This document shows, in pieces, positions 53,856 to 64,000 of a DNA stretch of 64,000 nucleotides. A model generated the notes under the pieces. The model worked only from the letters and a program-made list of their open reading frames with translations, did no database searches and was not told the DNA's origin. The DNA is from Chelydra serpentina. Its lineage: Eukaryota; Chordata; Testudines; Chelydridae. A program made the position numbers and the translations under genes. Every line of letters starts with the position of its first letter. Within the stretch, counting starts at the first letter, position 1. The stretch covers positions 25,051,001 to 25,115,000 of the forward strand of contig JBAIAC010000004.1 of assembly GCA_037349315.1 (NCBI GenBank), read 5' to 3'.

Positions 53856-54862
53856 TCCCGTGATCAATTAATACATCCAACTAATACACTCTTGAAGTTT
53901 TGCATTAGAGCACAAGTTTGATGGAGCACGGGTACAAATTGCTTTTTCAGTGTCTGTTGGAGATAGAAATGGAACCTTGGAATTCATTATCAAAGCCTTG
54001 CAGGACTATAAAGGTGGAAAGGAATGCATGACTCTTCCCCCTTAACTTCTTATTTCCATTCTTATAAGGCTTTGGGTGGATGGAGTGTTTCCTGCTGCAA
54101 GCTTAATGGTCACTAAACAGTTTTTGTTTGCTAATTTTATTGTTAGTAAAGAGTTGCCACCCACGTGTGGCAGTTTTGTCAGAATGATTTTGTGTAGCAG
54201 CTGCCAGGTCGCATCCTTTAGAAGGATCTAGGCTAGGTGAATATTTTGAAGTGTCATTGAAGTGCATTTTACCTTTTTAGTATATTATCTGCACACAAAC
54301 AGAGAGAGATTGTGTGTTTTTAGTTTGAATAACAAACTCTTCACCAAATAGTTTCTGGTACATGAGCTAACAGTTCTTTTTGAGTGTTTGATATTCATAA
54401 ATTGAGCTGCTTTGATTGGACACACAGGTCACATGGTATGTTTTTTTGAGTAACTCTTCTAATGACTATGAATGCTCATGGAGTATGTATTTACATTTCA
54501 TTTTCCATAAATATTCCACATTACTTGCCTAAAATTCACTGTGTCAACTAGCATGTCTGCTAGCATATTTGTTTGTTAAAGGGTTGCAAATCTGGTCAGA
54601 GTGAATTCATATAGAAATTCAAAAAACTATTCACTGCACAGATTTTGTGAATTCACCCAGTTTGGGGAACTACCAAAAATACATGCCTGTAGCCATGCTA
54701 CCAGCTACTATTTACTTTTTCCTCACAGGAAACCCAACTGAGAGAAATCTCACCAAAAAGTTGGATCTTTTACCAATAAGTAGCCACTTTTTAATTTAAA
54801 AAAAAACACACCACAGATCAGTTAGCAGGGGAAACCAGAGGATGTCATCTTTTAATGTTTAG
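53856..54862. other. Unassigned stretch
   Basis: AT-rich, nothing recognised. Confidence 0.4.
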
Positions 54863-54965
54863 GGACAAGGTAGCTGAGATAATATCTTTTACTGGACCAA
54901 TGTCTGTTGGTGGATGGTACAAGTTTTTGACCTACACAGAGCTCTTCTTCAGGTCTGGGGAAGGA
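54863..54965 (+). repeat. Dispersed repeat of the GGACCAAC type, copy 4
   Basis: ATAATATCTTTTACTGGACC, AATGTCTGTTGGTGG and CACAGAGCTCTTCTTCAGG match the family at 21728. The open frame across it (54855-55052) is fortuitous. Confidence 0.65.
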
Positions 54966-56124
54966 AGCAGAGTGTCTGAGCTAACTATAAATTGGGACAG
55001 AATATTTAGTAATCCCGTAGTTGACCTTTCATTTTCCAAGGAAACATCATAATATATTCTCTTGAAAACAATTTGGCTTAGCACATGATCTAAGAACAAC
55101 TGCAGAATCTCCCCAACACTCCTACATAAGCACTTTCCTGCAGAATACTTAACACACACATATAATATACGTGTATAGTTTTAAAAAAATACAGAAACCG
55201 GGGCCATTTTTTTCACAGAACACTTGCTATCAGAGCTATTAAGTGACCGCCTCAGAACCATCTGACCCATAATTTCCGTTAAACAACTAAATATCAGCTC
55301 TTTAGGGCACCTACACTGTCTCACACCTTTTACCAAGAAAAAGCTAGATGAACATCAAAGATGCTCATTTCACTAGTGGACTAGAAATTCAGCAGGAGAA
55401 TTTCAAGACATTGCCCAGCATGCAAGAAGCTGCAAGCATATTTCCCAAGGCTGATCTCCCTGTGAACTTTAAAGACATGGAACTTTCAGCTACAGAATGT
55501 AAAACAAAGCTCTTCAACAAACCAAATGACTCAGTGCCCCTGAACAATTGTTACTGAATCAAGATTTACCCTCTTCCTATAGAATGATTTATCAGAGTGG
55601 TAGAAAATATTGAGCTATTTCTTAAGACATGCCGGAGGACATTGGAGCCAGGAAGAGCACATATGTAATTCATGGAACTGATCATCAGTGTTCCCAAGGA
55701 ACAATAACTAGTTAGTGTTCTCGTGTGTTCAGAAAGTTGCATTTTATTAAAGGAAATTGAACAGTCTCATCTTTATTCATAAATTATAGGGCAATGCCTT
55801 TCTTGAACTCATCAGCAGAAATAGACATGCATAGGTATGTTACATATGTATCACTTTCCAAGATCATGTGTGTTCTAAACAACCAGGAATATTTGGGGGG
55901 AGGTGGGGTGGGGACAGTAAACAAAAGGATGAATTTACCAGTATACACCATCTGCTCTTTATCACAATGGATCAAGACCAGTTTCTGCTCTTAGCTGAAG
56001 CACCTGTAATGTGAAAAAGTATAATTTGAGGAGAGAAGTAAGTACTAAGTTCTTTTGAGTGGTTATTCTTGTTAACACTTGTTTGTGATGGCCATGTTTA
56101 GTATGCTTAATTTACTTTACCTCA
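54966..56124. other. Unassigned stretch
   Basis: No gene recognised. The 69-codon frame at 55348-55557 has no motif. Confidence 0.4.
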
Positions 56125-56345
56125 CAAGAGTGATGGTCCAGTGGTTGGTTAACTTGGGATTCAGGAGCCCTGAGTTCAATTCCCAGCTCTACAACAGACT
56201 CCCTGTGTTCCCTTAGACAGGTTACTTAATGTGTCTGTGCCTTAGTTCCTCCTCTGTAAAATAGGGATAATGGCCTTAACTCATAGTGTGGATAAATGCA
56301 TTAATAATTGTGAGGCACTCAGATACTATGGCAATAGAGCCTGTA
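56125..56345 (+). repeat. MIR-type CORE-SINE, fairly complete
   Basis: A tRNA-like head (GTCCAGTGGTTGGTTA, CCTGAGTTCAATTCCCAG as B box) is followed by CTCCCTGTGTTCCCTTAGAC, the core TTACTTAATGTGTCTGTGCC, and CTCTGTAAAATAGGGATAAT, then ATTGTGAGGCACTCAGATAC. This is the canonical order of a MIR-family SINE. Confidence 0.82.
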
Positions 56346-56499
56346 TAAGTACCTTAGATAGATTGTTTGGCTCATGGAGAGGCAACATCATGCTTAAAAC
56401 AATATTTTTAACAGTATGTAGAAAAAAATGTAAAAGTAAAACTGGTCAGAGAAAGTGCAGTGGAACCATATTCCATTAGAATGTGCAGTTCCATTGAAG

Positions 56500-56820
56500 T
56501 CTTAATGCTTTTGAAATTTGGTATATTTCCCTGGTATTTTATTTTAAAGAAATAGGTGTTATTTTGACATTTTTTAAATTAAACTTTTCAAAAAGTTTTG
56601 TTCTGAATTTTTTTATTTTGCAGTCCATGCTCTAATACACTATATAACATAAAATCAAAATAAAATGTTTTCAACAACCCAAAACAATTTTTTTTCTGAA
56701 TTTTCCTTTGCTGAGAATTTCATAATTCAGTCTTTTCTCTGATTTGGAATGAAACCAAATTTCAAAACCTCAAAATCCTTCACAAAATAGAACTTTGTCC
56801 TCCATACAGCTCTGTTCAAG
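56500..56820. repeat. AT-rich self-complementary dispersed repeat
   Basis: TTTTCAAAAAGTTTTGTTCT, AAAATGTTTTCAACAACCC and GAAACCAAATTTCAAAACC resemble 46228 and 47820. Confidence 0.45.
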
Positions 56821-57596
56821 AGTAAAATTTAAATAAGGAATCAAAACCCAGTCTGAAGAAATAAGATGCTATATAGGTGAAGGTCTAACCTCAGTGATTC
56901 GCTGTTTATTATTTTCTCAATATATTCATTTGCATTACTTTACACGTTAAATGTTTAAGAAAAATGGTTAATTGAAGGTTGGAGAAGGATCTGTTATTGC
57001 CTCGTTGACATTTTTCCTTGATGTTATGAATAATCTTGAAGTAGTTCAATGGTGCTGAAGCCGCTTACAGCAGATCTGAACTTGACCTGCGGTCTTTCTT
57101 CTGGATGTGCTGTCACTCCTTTGTCTTACAAGGCTTTATAGTTTTTTTTCCATATTGAATTATTAATGGCAGGAGGAACACAGAGATAGACAGAGAAAAG
57201 ATAGCATATTTCACAGCTCCCTATTTCTATAGGATCTTGCAAAAGAAAGAAAAAAGTTAAACATACATACCTGAAGGTTGTTCTTTTGCATGACAACAAA
57301 AGATATGGAAGAACTACAAAGAGGCTTTGAAACTAGAGGATTATCAGAACAAGAAGAGTTTTGAATTAATCAGCACAAGCTTGTCTAAGCAGATCCAAAG
57401 TGCCAGAGGGCCTGGACACTCTTTTCCTTAAATCCTTACCTCCATGTAGAGGAGCCGGTTAAGAAGTGAAGAAATCCTATAACTGGCATCCCCCGAATTA
57501 ATGCAGATCTGTCACATAGGGGCTGAATTGGAAAAAAATTAATCATATTAGAATAATTTTTGTTTGCTACATACTAAATACTAGAAGACAGACCTT
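56821..57596. other. Unassigned stretch
   Basis: Nothing recognised. Confidence 0.4.
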
Positions 57597-58080
57597 TATA
57601 GAGATGCCAAGGGTTGGCTGTCCTTAAGAGTAAGGTTTACAGCCCCAAAGAGTGAGATTCAAAGCCAAAGGATGAGACTTTCCAGGTGGTGGGTTAGGTC
57701 ATTGCTTAAGTCAGGGACTCTCATCTTTGGTCCTTGGCGACATCCAATAGTCCAGGTTTTTAATCCAACTAGCACTTAGTAGTTTATTTTAAAATGAACA
57801 CTGCTTAATATTGCATATGAAACACTTAAATGTCCTGATTCATACTAAAGTCTAGGGCATGTGAGAATTCTATATGCAGTGCAAACCAGTGGATTGTAAT
57901 AAAAACAACTATTTGCTGGTTGAAACAAAAACCTGGATGGTTGGAGATCCCCGAGGACACGAATTTTTCCAGTGTGGTTTAAATTTTGAACTGTATTTTG
58001 AAGAACCCGCAAACTTTTGATCAAGTCCTGCTGTTTTTTTGGGTCAAGTACTCACACACAACCTCCCCCCTTGCCCGCTG

Positions 58081-58120
58081 CACGCACACACACACACACA
58101 CACATACACACACACACACA
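58081..58120 (+). repeat. (CA)n microsatellite
   Basis: About 20 CA units with one GC and one TA interruption. The paralogous repeat copy at 37.3 kb lacks it. Confidence 0.95.
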
Positions 58121-58250
58121 GCCTCCTCTCTCCTCTCACACCTGCTTAGAATGCAGGCCTGTAGTCTCCACGGTTACCACAGTACACAAGCTTGGAAAGC
58201 AGCTTTCCAAGCTCTAAGGCCCAGGCCTGAGACCCTGGATGTATTGTTGT

Positions 58251-58552
58251 CAGTAGTGTAGCCAAGGGGGGAGCAGGGGGAGCGGCCGCTCCCCCTTGAG
58301 CAGAAGCGGCGGAAGCGGCGCCTTTTTTTAGCAGCACTAAAAAAAGGCGCCGCTTCTTCTTAAGCGCCACTTCTTGCACTCACCCAGCGGTGCTCCGGGT
58401 CTTCGGCGGCATTTTGGCGCGGGTTACCACCAAAGACCCGGAGTGAGCCGCCCAAGTGCTGCCGAAGACCCGGAGCGCCGCCGGGTGAGTACAGGGGGAG
58501 GCGCCTTTTATAGCGCCGCTCCCCCTGTGCTCCGGACCTGGCTGCGCTACTG
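58251..58552. mobile_element. GC-rich hAT-like non-autonomous element, copy B
   Basis: 302 bp with ends CAGTAGTGTAGCC and GGCTGCGCTACTG (inverted repeats) and the 8-mer ATTGTTGT on both sides (58243-58250, 58553-58560). The interior has GCGGCCGCTCCCCCT and three CCGAAGACCCGGAG-like words, as in copy A at 32117. A GGCGCC...AAAAAAAGGCGCC hairpin lies near 58318-58352. It is non-coding. Confidence 0.92.
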
Positions 58553-58698
58553 ATTGTTGTCTCTTGAAGTGCCTGAGTAAAAATATTTTAAATCTTTATA
58601 AATGAGTGAAATAAGGTTAGGAATGTGTGCAAGAGTGAGATAGCATGCAATGAGTGAGTCTCACGCCCAGTGAGTGAGACTTGACATGTCTGCCTTTA

Positions 58699-58749
58699 GC
58701 TGGTGTAAACTGTCATAGGTCCAATGGAACTATAACAGTTTACACCAGC
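58699..58749. repeat. Perfect 15-bp inverted repeat
   Basis: GCTGGTGTAAACTGT (58699-58713) and ACAGTTTACACCAGC (58735-58749) are perfect complements around a 21-bp loop. This is a palindrome type common in sauropsid intergenic DNA, lying directly after repeat copy B. Confidence 0.8.
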
Positions 58750-58759
58750 AGAGGATCTA

Positions 58760-59984
58760 TCCCTAGATCTTGTGTTTTGTCTCTCCTTCTCCCACCCCCT
58801 TTTGTTTTATGATAAATAGAATGTGAACTCTGCTGAGCCTCACAATTCAACATCTAGCTGATGACTCATTAAGATTTTATCACTTCAGTGACATGTTATT
58901 GAACCCAGTTTCCTTAGGGGATCAGTCTGGTGATTATAGGAATAACCAGCGACTGCTTAATCACCCACTTCATTATCTTCCTATTAATAATAAATACCAG
59001 GAGGTGGATACTTATAATTACATTGCTAGTTTAGGAAGGCACAAGCACATTAAAATTGGCAATGTTGAAATACAAATTCAGTCTGAAATAGCACACAAGC
59101 AGTTATGACTTGGAAGATGTGGGGATGGGTGGGGGAACATAAAGCTCTTTATTTTAATGGCGAACTATTGTCTAAACAATGTTGATAATGTTTAATTAGG
59201 GAAAAAAAGTCTAGAAGACTGAGTAGCTTAGTAAATATAACGTGCTCATCTTAGAAGAGGATGTGTCCGGGAGCTGGCTGGGGACAAGTTATCGGGAGGG
59301 TGCGACCGTGGCTAGGTCAATGTGCAATATTGTTCCCCAATCCATAGTCAGTGAACAGTCCCTAGGGCACCATCCTCACCAACAAAAGTTACAGCAGCTT
59401 TGTGTGTGTTCCACTTTGGGGCAGAACCATCCTTATTGTGTGTGCTGTAAGGTGGCGAGCACATTGCTGGCACAAAACTATTTTGTTACAATGTACTTTG
59501 TAAAACCTGAGTATACAGCTCTTAATTCCTATACCACAGCAGTCTCCAACTGCACCCTGTGTATCACTGGGCCACAAACAGGTCAGGTGGTAAGAATCCC
59601 TTATAACTACATATTTAAAATTTTTATTAAAGCTAATGTTAAGAAATTATATAATACATAGATTGGGGAAAGAGTGTCTGTACATCTGGGTATAGTGCTT
59701 AGATTATCCACAAATACAAAGTTAGTTTTTAAAAGTCATATGATACATAGAGTACATAATCAGCAATAACCCAAATTTAGGGGAATAGACTTAACAATAC
59801 AGTTTATATATTAGAATCCGAATACTCGGGTACATCACTCATGAAATGTTGTATGGAGATTTGGTTGTGGAAAGCAAAATATATCAATGAGTGGAGATTG
59901 TCCCTCAGTAATTGAGAATTAGGTTGGTTGTCCATTTAGAAAATACAATCGATGAGGAAAATATCTGTTACTTTCCTGACTGCA
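58760..59984. other. Unassigned; may include the 3' untranslated region of the R2-like LINE
   Basis: The sequence immediately left of 59985 would be the 3' untranslated region of the minus-strand R2-like element, but I cannot see where that ends. The 139-codon frame at 59242-59661 has no recognised motif. Confidence 0.35.
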
Positions 59985-60830
59985 CTTCTTATCGGCACTC
60001 CAGCTCATCCCTCCTGGTATTGCCAATGTCCAGTGATGTGTTCAATGTAGATGTCTCTTGACCACCTGATGGCGTCCAACACCATGAGTTGCAGCATCAG
60101 CTGAGCGTAGCATTGACCGATTCTGCATTCTCTCAGCACTCACTCGTTACTGGAGTCCCATGCGCCTAAGGCTCTTACAATCAGTGCATGTGTCTGGACC
60201 TGGTAACCCTTAGCTCTCAAGGTTTCGGCCAGAGGGGCATATTTCTCTACCTTTCAAGTTCGGGCATTGTGGAAGGCCGGGGTCTTGTTCTTGAATGGCA
60301 CTGTGATGTCCATCATGATGATCATCTTCCAGTCGTCGTTGGTGATGATGATGTCCGGTCGCAGTTGGCTGTCGGTTCTGGGGATGGCGGAGTTTACAGC
60401 AACCTTCCCCACCGGTGGCAGGATGGTTCTGGCCAGGCGATTTTGGATGGCGTTGTGTCACAGCTGCCAACCTCTCGAATGGGGCTTGCAGCTACACAGG
60501 ATGTGGGGAAGCATCTCGTTGGCATAGCCGCACTTCCTGCATCGCTTGTCCTGATTCCCGTGGCAGATGGCTCCATTCAGTGGGACGCAGTTGAGCCAGG
60601 CCCTGTGGATGAACCTCCAGTCGGCAAATTGGGTGAAGCTGCCCCATGGGAGGAAGTGGTTGCTGGTGTCCCACTTGCACATCACCTCGAAGGCCTTGCC
60701 CTGGTCCGGCTTCTGTTTCAGGTTTTCCACATATTGGCAGCGGATGACATCCTTCAGGGTTCTTTCCAGCTTGGTTCTAGCCCTCAGAGTGATGATAGTG
60801 TGATCTGTATTCTTCACCTGTGCACTACAA
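59985..60830 (-). mobile_element. R2-like LINE 3' fragment with restriction-like endonuclease
   Basis: Minus-strand coding sequence from the end of the polymerase region through a Cys/His finger and a restriction-like endonuclease to a TGA near 60015. That domain order is the hallmark of the R2 group of LINEs, which differ from CR1 and RTE in using this endonuclease. 5' truncation is near 60830. It lies in intergenic repeats, not in 28S rDNA. Confidence 0.75.
60015..60825 (-). pseudogene. R2-like ORF, C-terminal: CCHC finger and endonuclease, broken
   Basis: From the right, the frame runs through WRFIHRAWLNCVPLNGA and CRKCGYANEMLPHILC (CX2C, His, Cys, about 60490-60540) to WQL, then a TGA at 60458-60460. 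The same frame then continues with QLRPDIIITNDDWKM and MMDITVPF. The PD, the following Asp about 15 residues on, and the block around KYAPLAETL match the PD...D endonuclease of R2-type elements. Further TGA codons occur near 60258 and 60141, followed by IRWSRDIYIEHITG and the terminal stop. The fragment is inactive. The plus-strand 220-codon frame at 60188-60850 is its shadow. Confidence 0.75.
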
Positions 60831-60879
60831 CTACAGCTATGAAGGAGTAGGTACTTTTGAGTTTTACATGTAGATAACA

Positions 60880-61275
60880 GGGTGGCTTGCCCTGAAAGGC
60901 TTGAAGGCCTAGAGCTAGCCAACCCTGATTATGAAGGAGCCACACCTAGTTTGGATCAGATGAGTTCCACTATAAGAGCAGCAGGAAGCTGCAGTGAAGA
61001 GTTGCTGAGACTCAGAGAGTTGTGGAAAAGTAACCCCTGAGGACAGAGCCTAAGACTTGCAGGGCAATTGTTCAGTTGTTGTTTGCAACTATGGGTGGAT
61101 TCTTGTATTAGGAGAATGAAAAAGGAATAAAAGTCTGGATAGAAGGGCTGGAGACTGTTTGGTAGGAATGAAATGGGATAGCCGTGAAGAGGAGAGTTGT
61201 TAGCAGGGCACTGCAAAGGCACCATTGGCCATGAGGGGGTGCAAGGGGAAGTGGCTGACCCTACTACATGTGCCA
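60880..61275 (+). repeat. LTR-like unclassified repeat
   Basis: A TATA-like CTATAAGAGCAGCAGG at about 60970 is followed 150 bp later by GGAATAAAAGTC (polyadenylation-like, about 61122) and a GC-richer end. The layout suggests an LTR piece, but no TG...CA ends or target duplication are clear. Confidence 0.35.
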
Positions 61276-62447
61276 TGCCACATCTTCAAGTTTGAGAGTT
61301 GTTGATACATGATACAAACTGTATTGCAGTCAAGAAATTTGGTCAGATATTGTCCTTTGAACTCATTTTGTCTAGTGTTGAAAATTAGGACAAAATAAAA
61401 ATGTCACTCTTACTAATGAAAGCTAGTGCTGGCTAATAACTTAGGGCCAGATTCTGACACTTATGCTGAGAATTACCTTACTCTGAAAGCAATAGAACTC
61501 ATTACTCATTGAGTTCATGAAAACGGATACCATTTCTCAGAGTAAGAGACTATTCCTCGTGCGAAAGTATTTTATACCCATAATATTCTGTACGGTATAC
61601 TTGGAAAAAAATATGGTCTTCATCCAGGAGAAAGTAATTTTTCACAGGACTTTCGAAACCCCTGCTTGGTCCCTCAACATGTTTAAAATTAGGTTCAGAT
61701 AATCCCTGGTTTTATTTTATTTTGAACAGACTATGTTTTTGCTACAGAGATTTACTTTCAAACAGTTGAAAATGTTTTCAGCTCACTTTTTTTCATAAAA
61801 CACGTCTATAAGGAAAAATACATCAAGTCTACAGAGCATTATCTCTGAAGTTGGGATGAAGGAGCTCCTAGAATCTAATGTGACGGCAGAGTAGCATCAT
61901 AAACAGGAAGTAGACACACCAGATCTAACAAATTATTCCACATTTCACAGACACGTAACAATTAAGGAGGCCCACAAAGTCATAACCTACAGACTGCTGT
62001 GGGAATGATTCAAGTTTGTCTTTTCCCATTCTGATCTTAGTCATAATAATGCAAAGTAAGAACTTAAACTTCTAGCAGATTTAAACTTTGGGAATATTCT
62101 GCATTTTGACTGGCTGTCAATTCTTATCTCACTTTGCTGGCTGAGGCTCTATTTGCCTTACCAGGGCAATAGCTAGCTAATGCAACATGACATTATGTTC
62201 AATTTACTACCTGGTTTATAATGATGCAAAGTGAAACCCTGTGCTTTCATACGGGTGTAATTCATAAGATATAAAAAAGCCTAAAAGAACTTAAAAAAAC
62301 TGGGTGGTAACAAGGACCATGAATCCCAGTGATGACTGAACCTGGTGATATTCTAAACAAAAAAAGAGCTCTCAGCTTTGCTTGGAGTTGTGTCCAACCC
62401 CCCACACTGGCTCAGACCTTGTAGGCTTCAGAGTGACACAACCAGAG
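61276..62447. other. Unassigned stretch
   Basis: AT-rich. No gene or element recognised. Confidence 0.4.
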
Positions 62448-62500
62448 AATGACAAGATGGGCGAGGTAATGTGTTTTATTGGACTAACTTCTGATAGGCG
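62448..62500 (+). repeat. Dispersed repeat of the GGACCAAC type, copy 5 (fragment)
   Basis: GACAAGATGGGCGAGGTAAT and TTTTATTGGACTAACTTCTG are the central part of the family at 21728. Confidence 0.65.
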
Positions 62501-62639
62501 CAGTGAGCAGCCAGCAGGGCGGCGGCAGAGAGGCATGACGAGTGCCAGCTGGGTGGCTGGTGGAGGGGCACCGCTGAGCAGGAGGCTGGCCAGCGGAGTG
62601 AGTAAGATGCCTCTTTACCCCCCAGCCAGGGTGGAAGGT

Positions 62640-63810
62640 GAACTCTGCAGATGCACCTCTGAACTCTAGATCTGCACTGGCCAAGGACAGCAACAGTGAG
62701 TGGGGTGCAGAGAAAGGTCGGGCATGTGAAAGGGACTTTTGGGTGGCTGAACTTAAGAACGTGAGGGGAATAGGGCACTGCCCAACCTACTTGGGGGTGG
62801 GTCTTTTACTAATGGTTTATGTTTATGAACCCTGTTTGTGGTGTTTTCCCCAATTAACTCTGAGTTACTTCCCTCCTTTCATTAAAAGTTTCTTTTTTAC
62901 ACTTGGACTCTGTGCTTGTGAGTGGGAAAGTATTGCCTTTCAGAGGTGCCAGGAGTGGTGTGTCATTTCCCCAGGTTACTGGGTGGGGGCTCAAGCTGGT
63001 TCTGTGTTGTATCGATGGAAAGGAACTCCTAGATATTGAACCCGGCCCTGGTTGCTGCTGGCTGCACCTGGCAGAAGGGTTACACTAATGCTTGCTTCTC
63101 TTTCCCTTTTAATCAAAGTTCACTTTTGTTTTACACAGACTCAGTGTATCAGTTTTGGGCCCCACACTACAAAAAGGATGTGGATAAATTGGAAAGAGTC
63201 CAACGGAGGGCAACAAAAATGATTAGGGGGCTGGAGCACATGATTTATGAGGAGAGGCTGAGGGAACTGGGATTGTTTAGCCTGCAGAAGAGAAGAGTGA
63301 GGGGGGATTTGATAGCTGCTTTCAACTACCTAAAAGGGGGTTCCAAAGAGGATGGATCTAGACTGTTCTCAGTGGTAGAAGATGACAGAACAAGGAGTAA
63401 TGGTCTCAAGTTGCAGAGGGGGAGGTTTAGGTTGGATATTAGGAAAAACTTTTTCACTAGTAGGGTGGTGAAGCACTGGAATGGGTTACCTAGGGAGGTG
63501 GTGGAATCTCCTTCCTTAGAGGTTTTTAAGGTCAGGCTTGACAAAGCCCTGGCTGGGATGATCTAGTTGGAGTTGGTCCTGCTTTGAGCAGGGGGTTGGA
63601 CTAGATGGCCTCCTGAGGTCCCTTCCAACCCTGAGATTCTATGATTCTATGATCAGGGCTCAGATTGGTGCCACAGGTGGTGTTAGGTTTTCCCAGATTA
63701 CTGAGTGGGCGTTTCAACCAGTTCTGGTTTGTGTTGTTAAGAGGAACCCCTAGGTAATGAACCTGGCCCTTGTTGCTGCCCACTCCACCTGGCAGAAAGG
63801 TTAAATGACT
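62640..63810 (+). repeat. LTR-like repeat with tandem unit of about 230 bp, split by a CR1
   Basis: Unit 1 (about 62879-63108) runs from CATTAAAAGTTTCTTTTTTA through GGTGCCAGGAGTGGTG and AACCCGGCCCTGGTTGCTGC to GGCAGAAGGGTTACAC. Unit 2 restarts at CTTTTAATCAAAGTTC (63107), is interrupted by the CR1 at 63144-63653, and resumes with GGTGCCACAGGTGGTG, AACCTGGCCCTTGTTGCTGC and GGCAGAAAGGTTAAAT (63803). The sequence upstream (TTATGAACCCTGTTTGTGG, 62822) and the ATTAAA words suggest an LTR or a related long repeat. Confidence 0.6.
63144..63653 (+). mobile_element. CR1 3' fragment (young subfamily), 510 bp
   Basis: Nearly identical to 44538-45048 of the full-length copy. It starts within the HLEYCVQFW block and runs through the ORF2 stop to the tail GATTCTATGATTCTATGA. 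The open frame 63036-63566 joins 35 or so codons of flanking repeat to the CR1 C-terminus and is not a gene in its own right. Confidence 0.93.
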
Positions 63811-64000
63811 AGAGAAGGCCTTGTGGCTGAGCTCAGAAAAGTTGTACCATGCAGGCATAGAACAAAACACATGCATATAAATAGGCAGAAGAGGGCAGGA
63901 ATGCTGGAAAGCAGCAGAGGTGACATGAAACCAGAAAAGGGAGGATACTTATGTAGAGCTTATCAGGAAATGAAATTGGATGTAAGAGCAGATGGAGGAC
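63811..64000. other. Unassigned right edge
   Basis: Nothing recognised. Purine-rich sequence runs to the window end. Confidence 0.4.

Larger units (their letters stand above)
57597..58697 (+). repeat. Unclassified 770-bp repeat, copy B, split by a hAT-like element
   Basis: Matches the reverse complement of 37003-37770. Differences include a (CA)n expansion at 58081-58120 and a small extra segment near 58195-58210 (GAAAGCAGCTTTCC). The hAT-like element at 58251-58552 interrupts it. No long open frame is present. Whether this is an LTR, a DNA transposon remnant or a duplicated unique segment cannot be decided from the window. Confidence 0.8.

Noticed and set aside
60188..60850. 220-codon plus-strand open frame
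   Set aside because: It is the antisense of the R2-like endonuclease coding region on the minus strand, where clear motifs are seen. No motif on the plus strand.
63036..63566. 176-codon open frame
   Set aside because: It is a fusion of flanking repeat sequence with the C-terminal end of a truncated CR1, not a gene.
1..64000. Host protein-coding exons, microRNAs or defence systems
   Set aside because: I found no multi-exon pattern, conserved domain or operon-like cluster beyond mobile-element genes. Isolated short exons cannot be excluded without transcript data.

Overview
This 64 kb window looks like non-coding reptile nuclear DNA, most likely from a turtle. The clues are CR1 non-LTR retrotransposons of several ages with their usual 3' tails (ATTCTATG or TCTATGAG repeats), a tRNA-derived Pol III SINE with a CR1-like tail of the kind described from turtles, many short terminal-inverted-repeat (TIR) elements, and an old class I (gamma-like) endogenous retrovirus fragment. 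I found no host gene, rRNA, functional tRNA or CRISPR array. Every long open frame that I can identify belongs to a mobile element. Family names come from motif recognition by eye, without database searches.

Layout. 1-8.7 kb: a minus-strand CR1 (888-3942) whose ORF2 is broken only by two stop codons, a CpG-dense hairpin repeat (5155-5412), and a LINE relic (about 7.9-8.35 kb). 9.3-13.2 kb: a CR1 3' end with a 71-bp tandem duplication, TIR elements and a TC/AC microsatellite. 13.2-17.8 kb: a three-level nest in which a CR1 lies inside an RTE-like element (11-bp target duplication), which lies inside an older RNase H-bearing LINE. 18.7-24.9 kb: MIR, a minisatellite interrupted by a GC-rich element with a 59-bp tandem array, a TTA/TAA-flanked MITE, another TIR repeat and the Pol III SINE. 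26-34 kb: a 1.1 kb repeat carrying tRNA-like modules in both orientations, two nearly identical MITEs facing each other, a CR1 relic split by a hAT-like element, and a fourth MITE. 34.65-36.9 kb: a decayed retroviral fragment (nucleocapsid, protease, reverse transcriptase, start of RNase H). 37.0-37.8 kb and 57.6-58.7 kb: two inverted copies of one unclassified repeat, the second split by a hAT-like element. 40.6-45.05 kb: a nearly full-length CR1 with an uninterrupted ORF2. 48.15-48.87 kb: a probable solo LTR with a 4-bp target duplication. 49-56 kb: further TIR elements, CR1 relics and MIR. 59.98-60.83 kb: the 3' end of an R2-like LINE with a restriction-like endonuclease. 62.4-63.8 kb: an LTR-like tandem repeat interrupted by a CR1 3' end.

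The elements form an insertion history rather than a working pathway. CR1 copies could have supplied reverse transcriptase for the Pol III SINE, and absent PIF/Harbinger and hAT transposases must have moved the MITEs. The strongest results are nested insertions whose target duplications, or a paralogous empty site, fix the exact boundaries. I see no clear sign of a new enzymatic or defence system.
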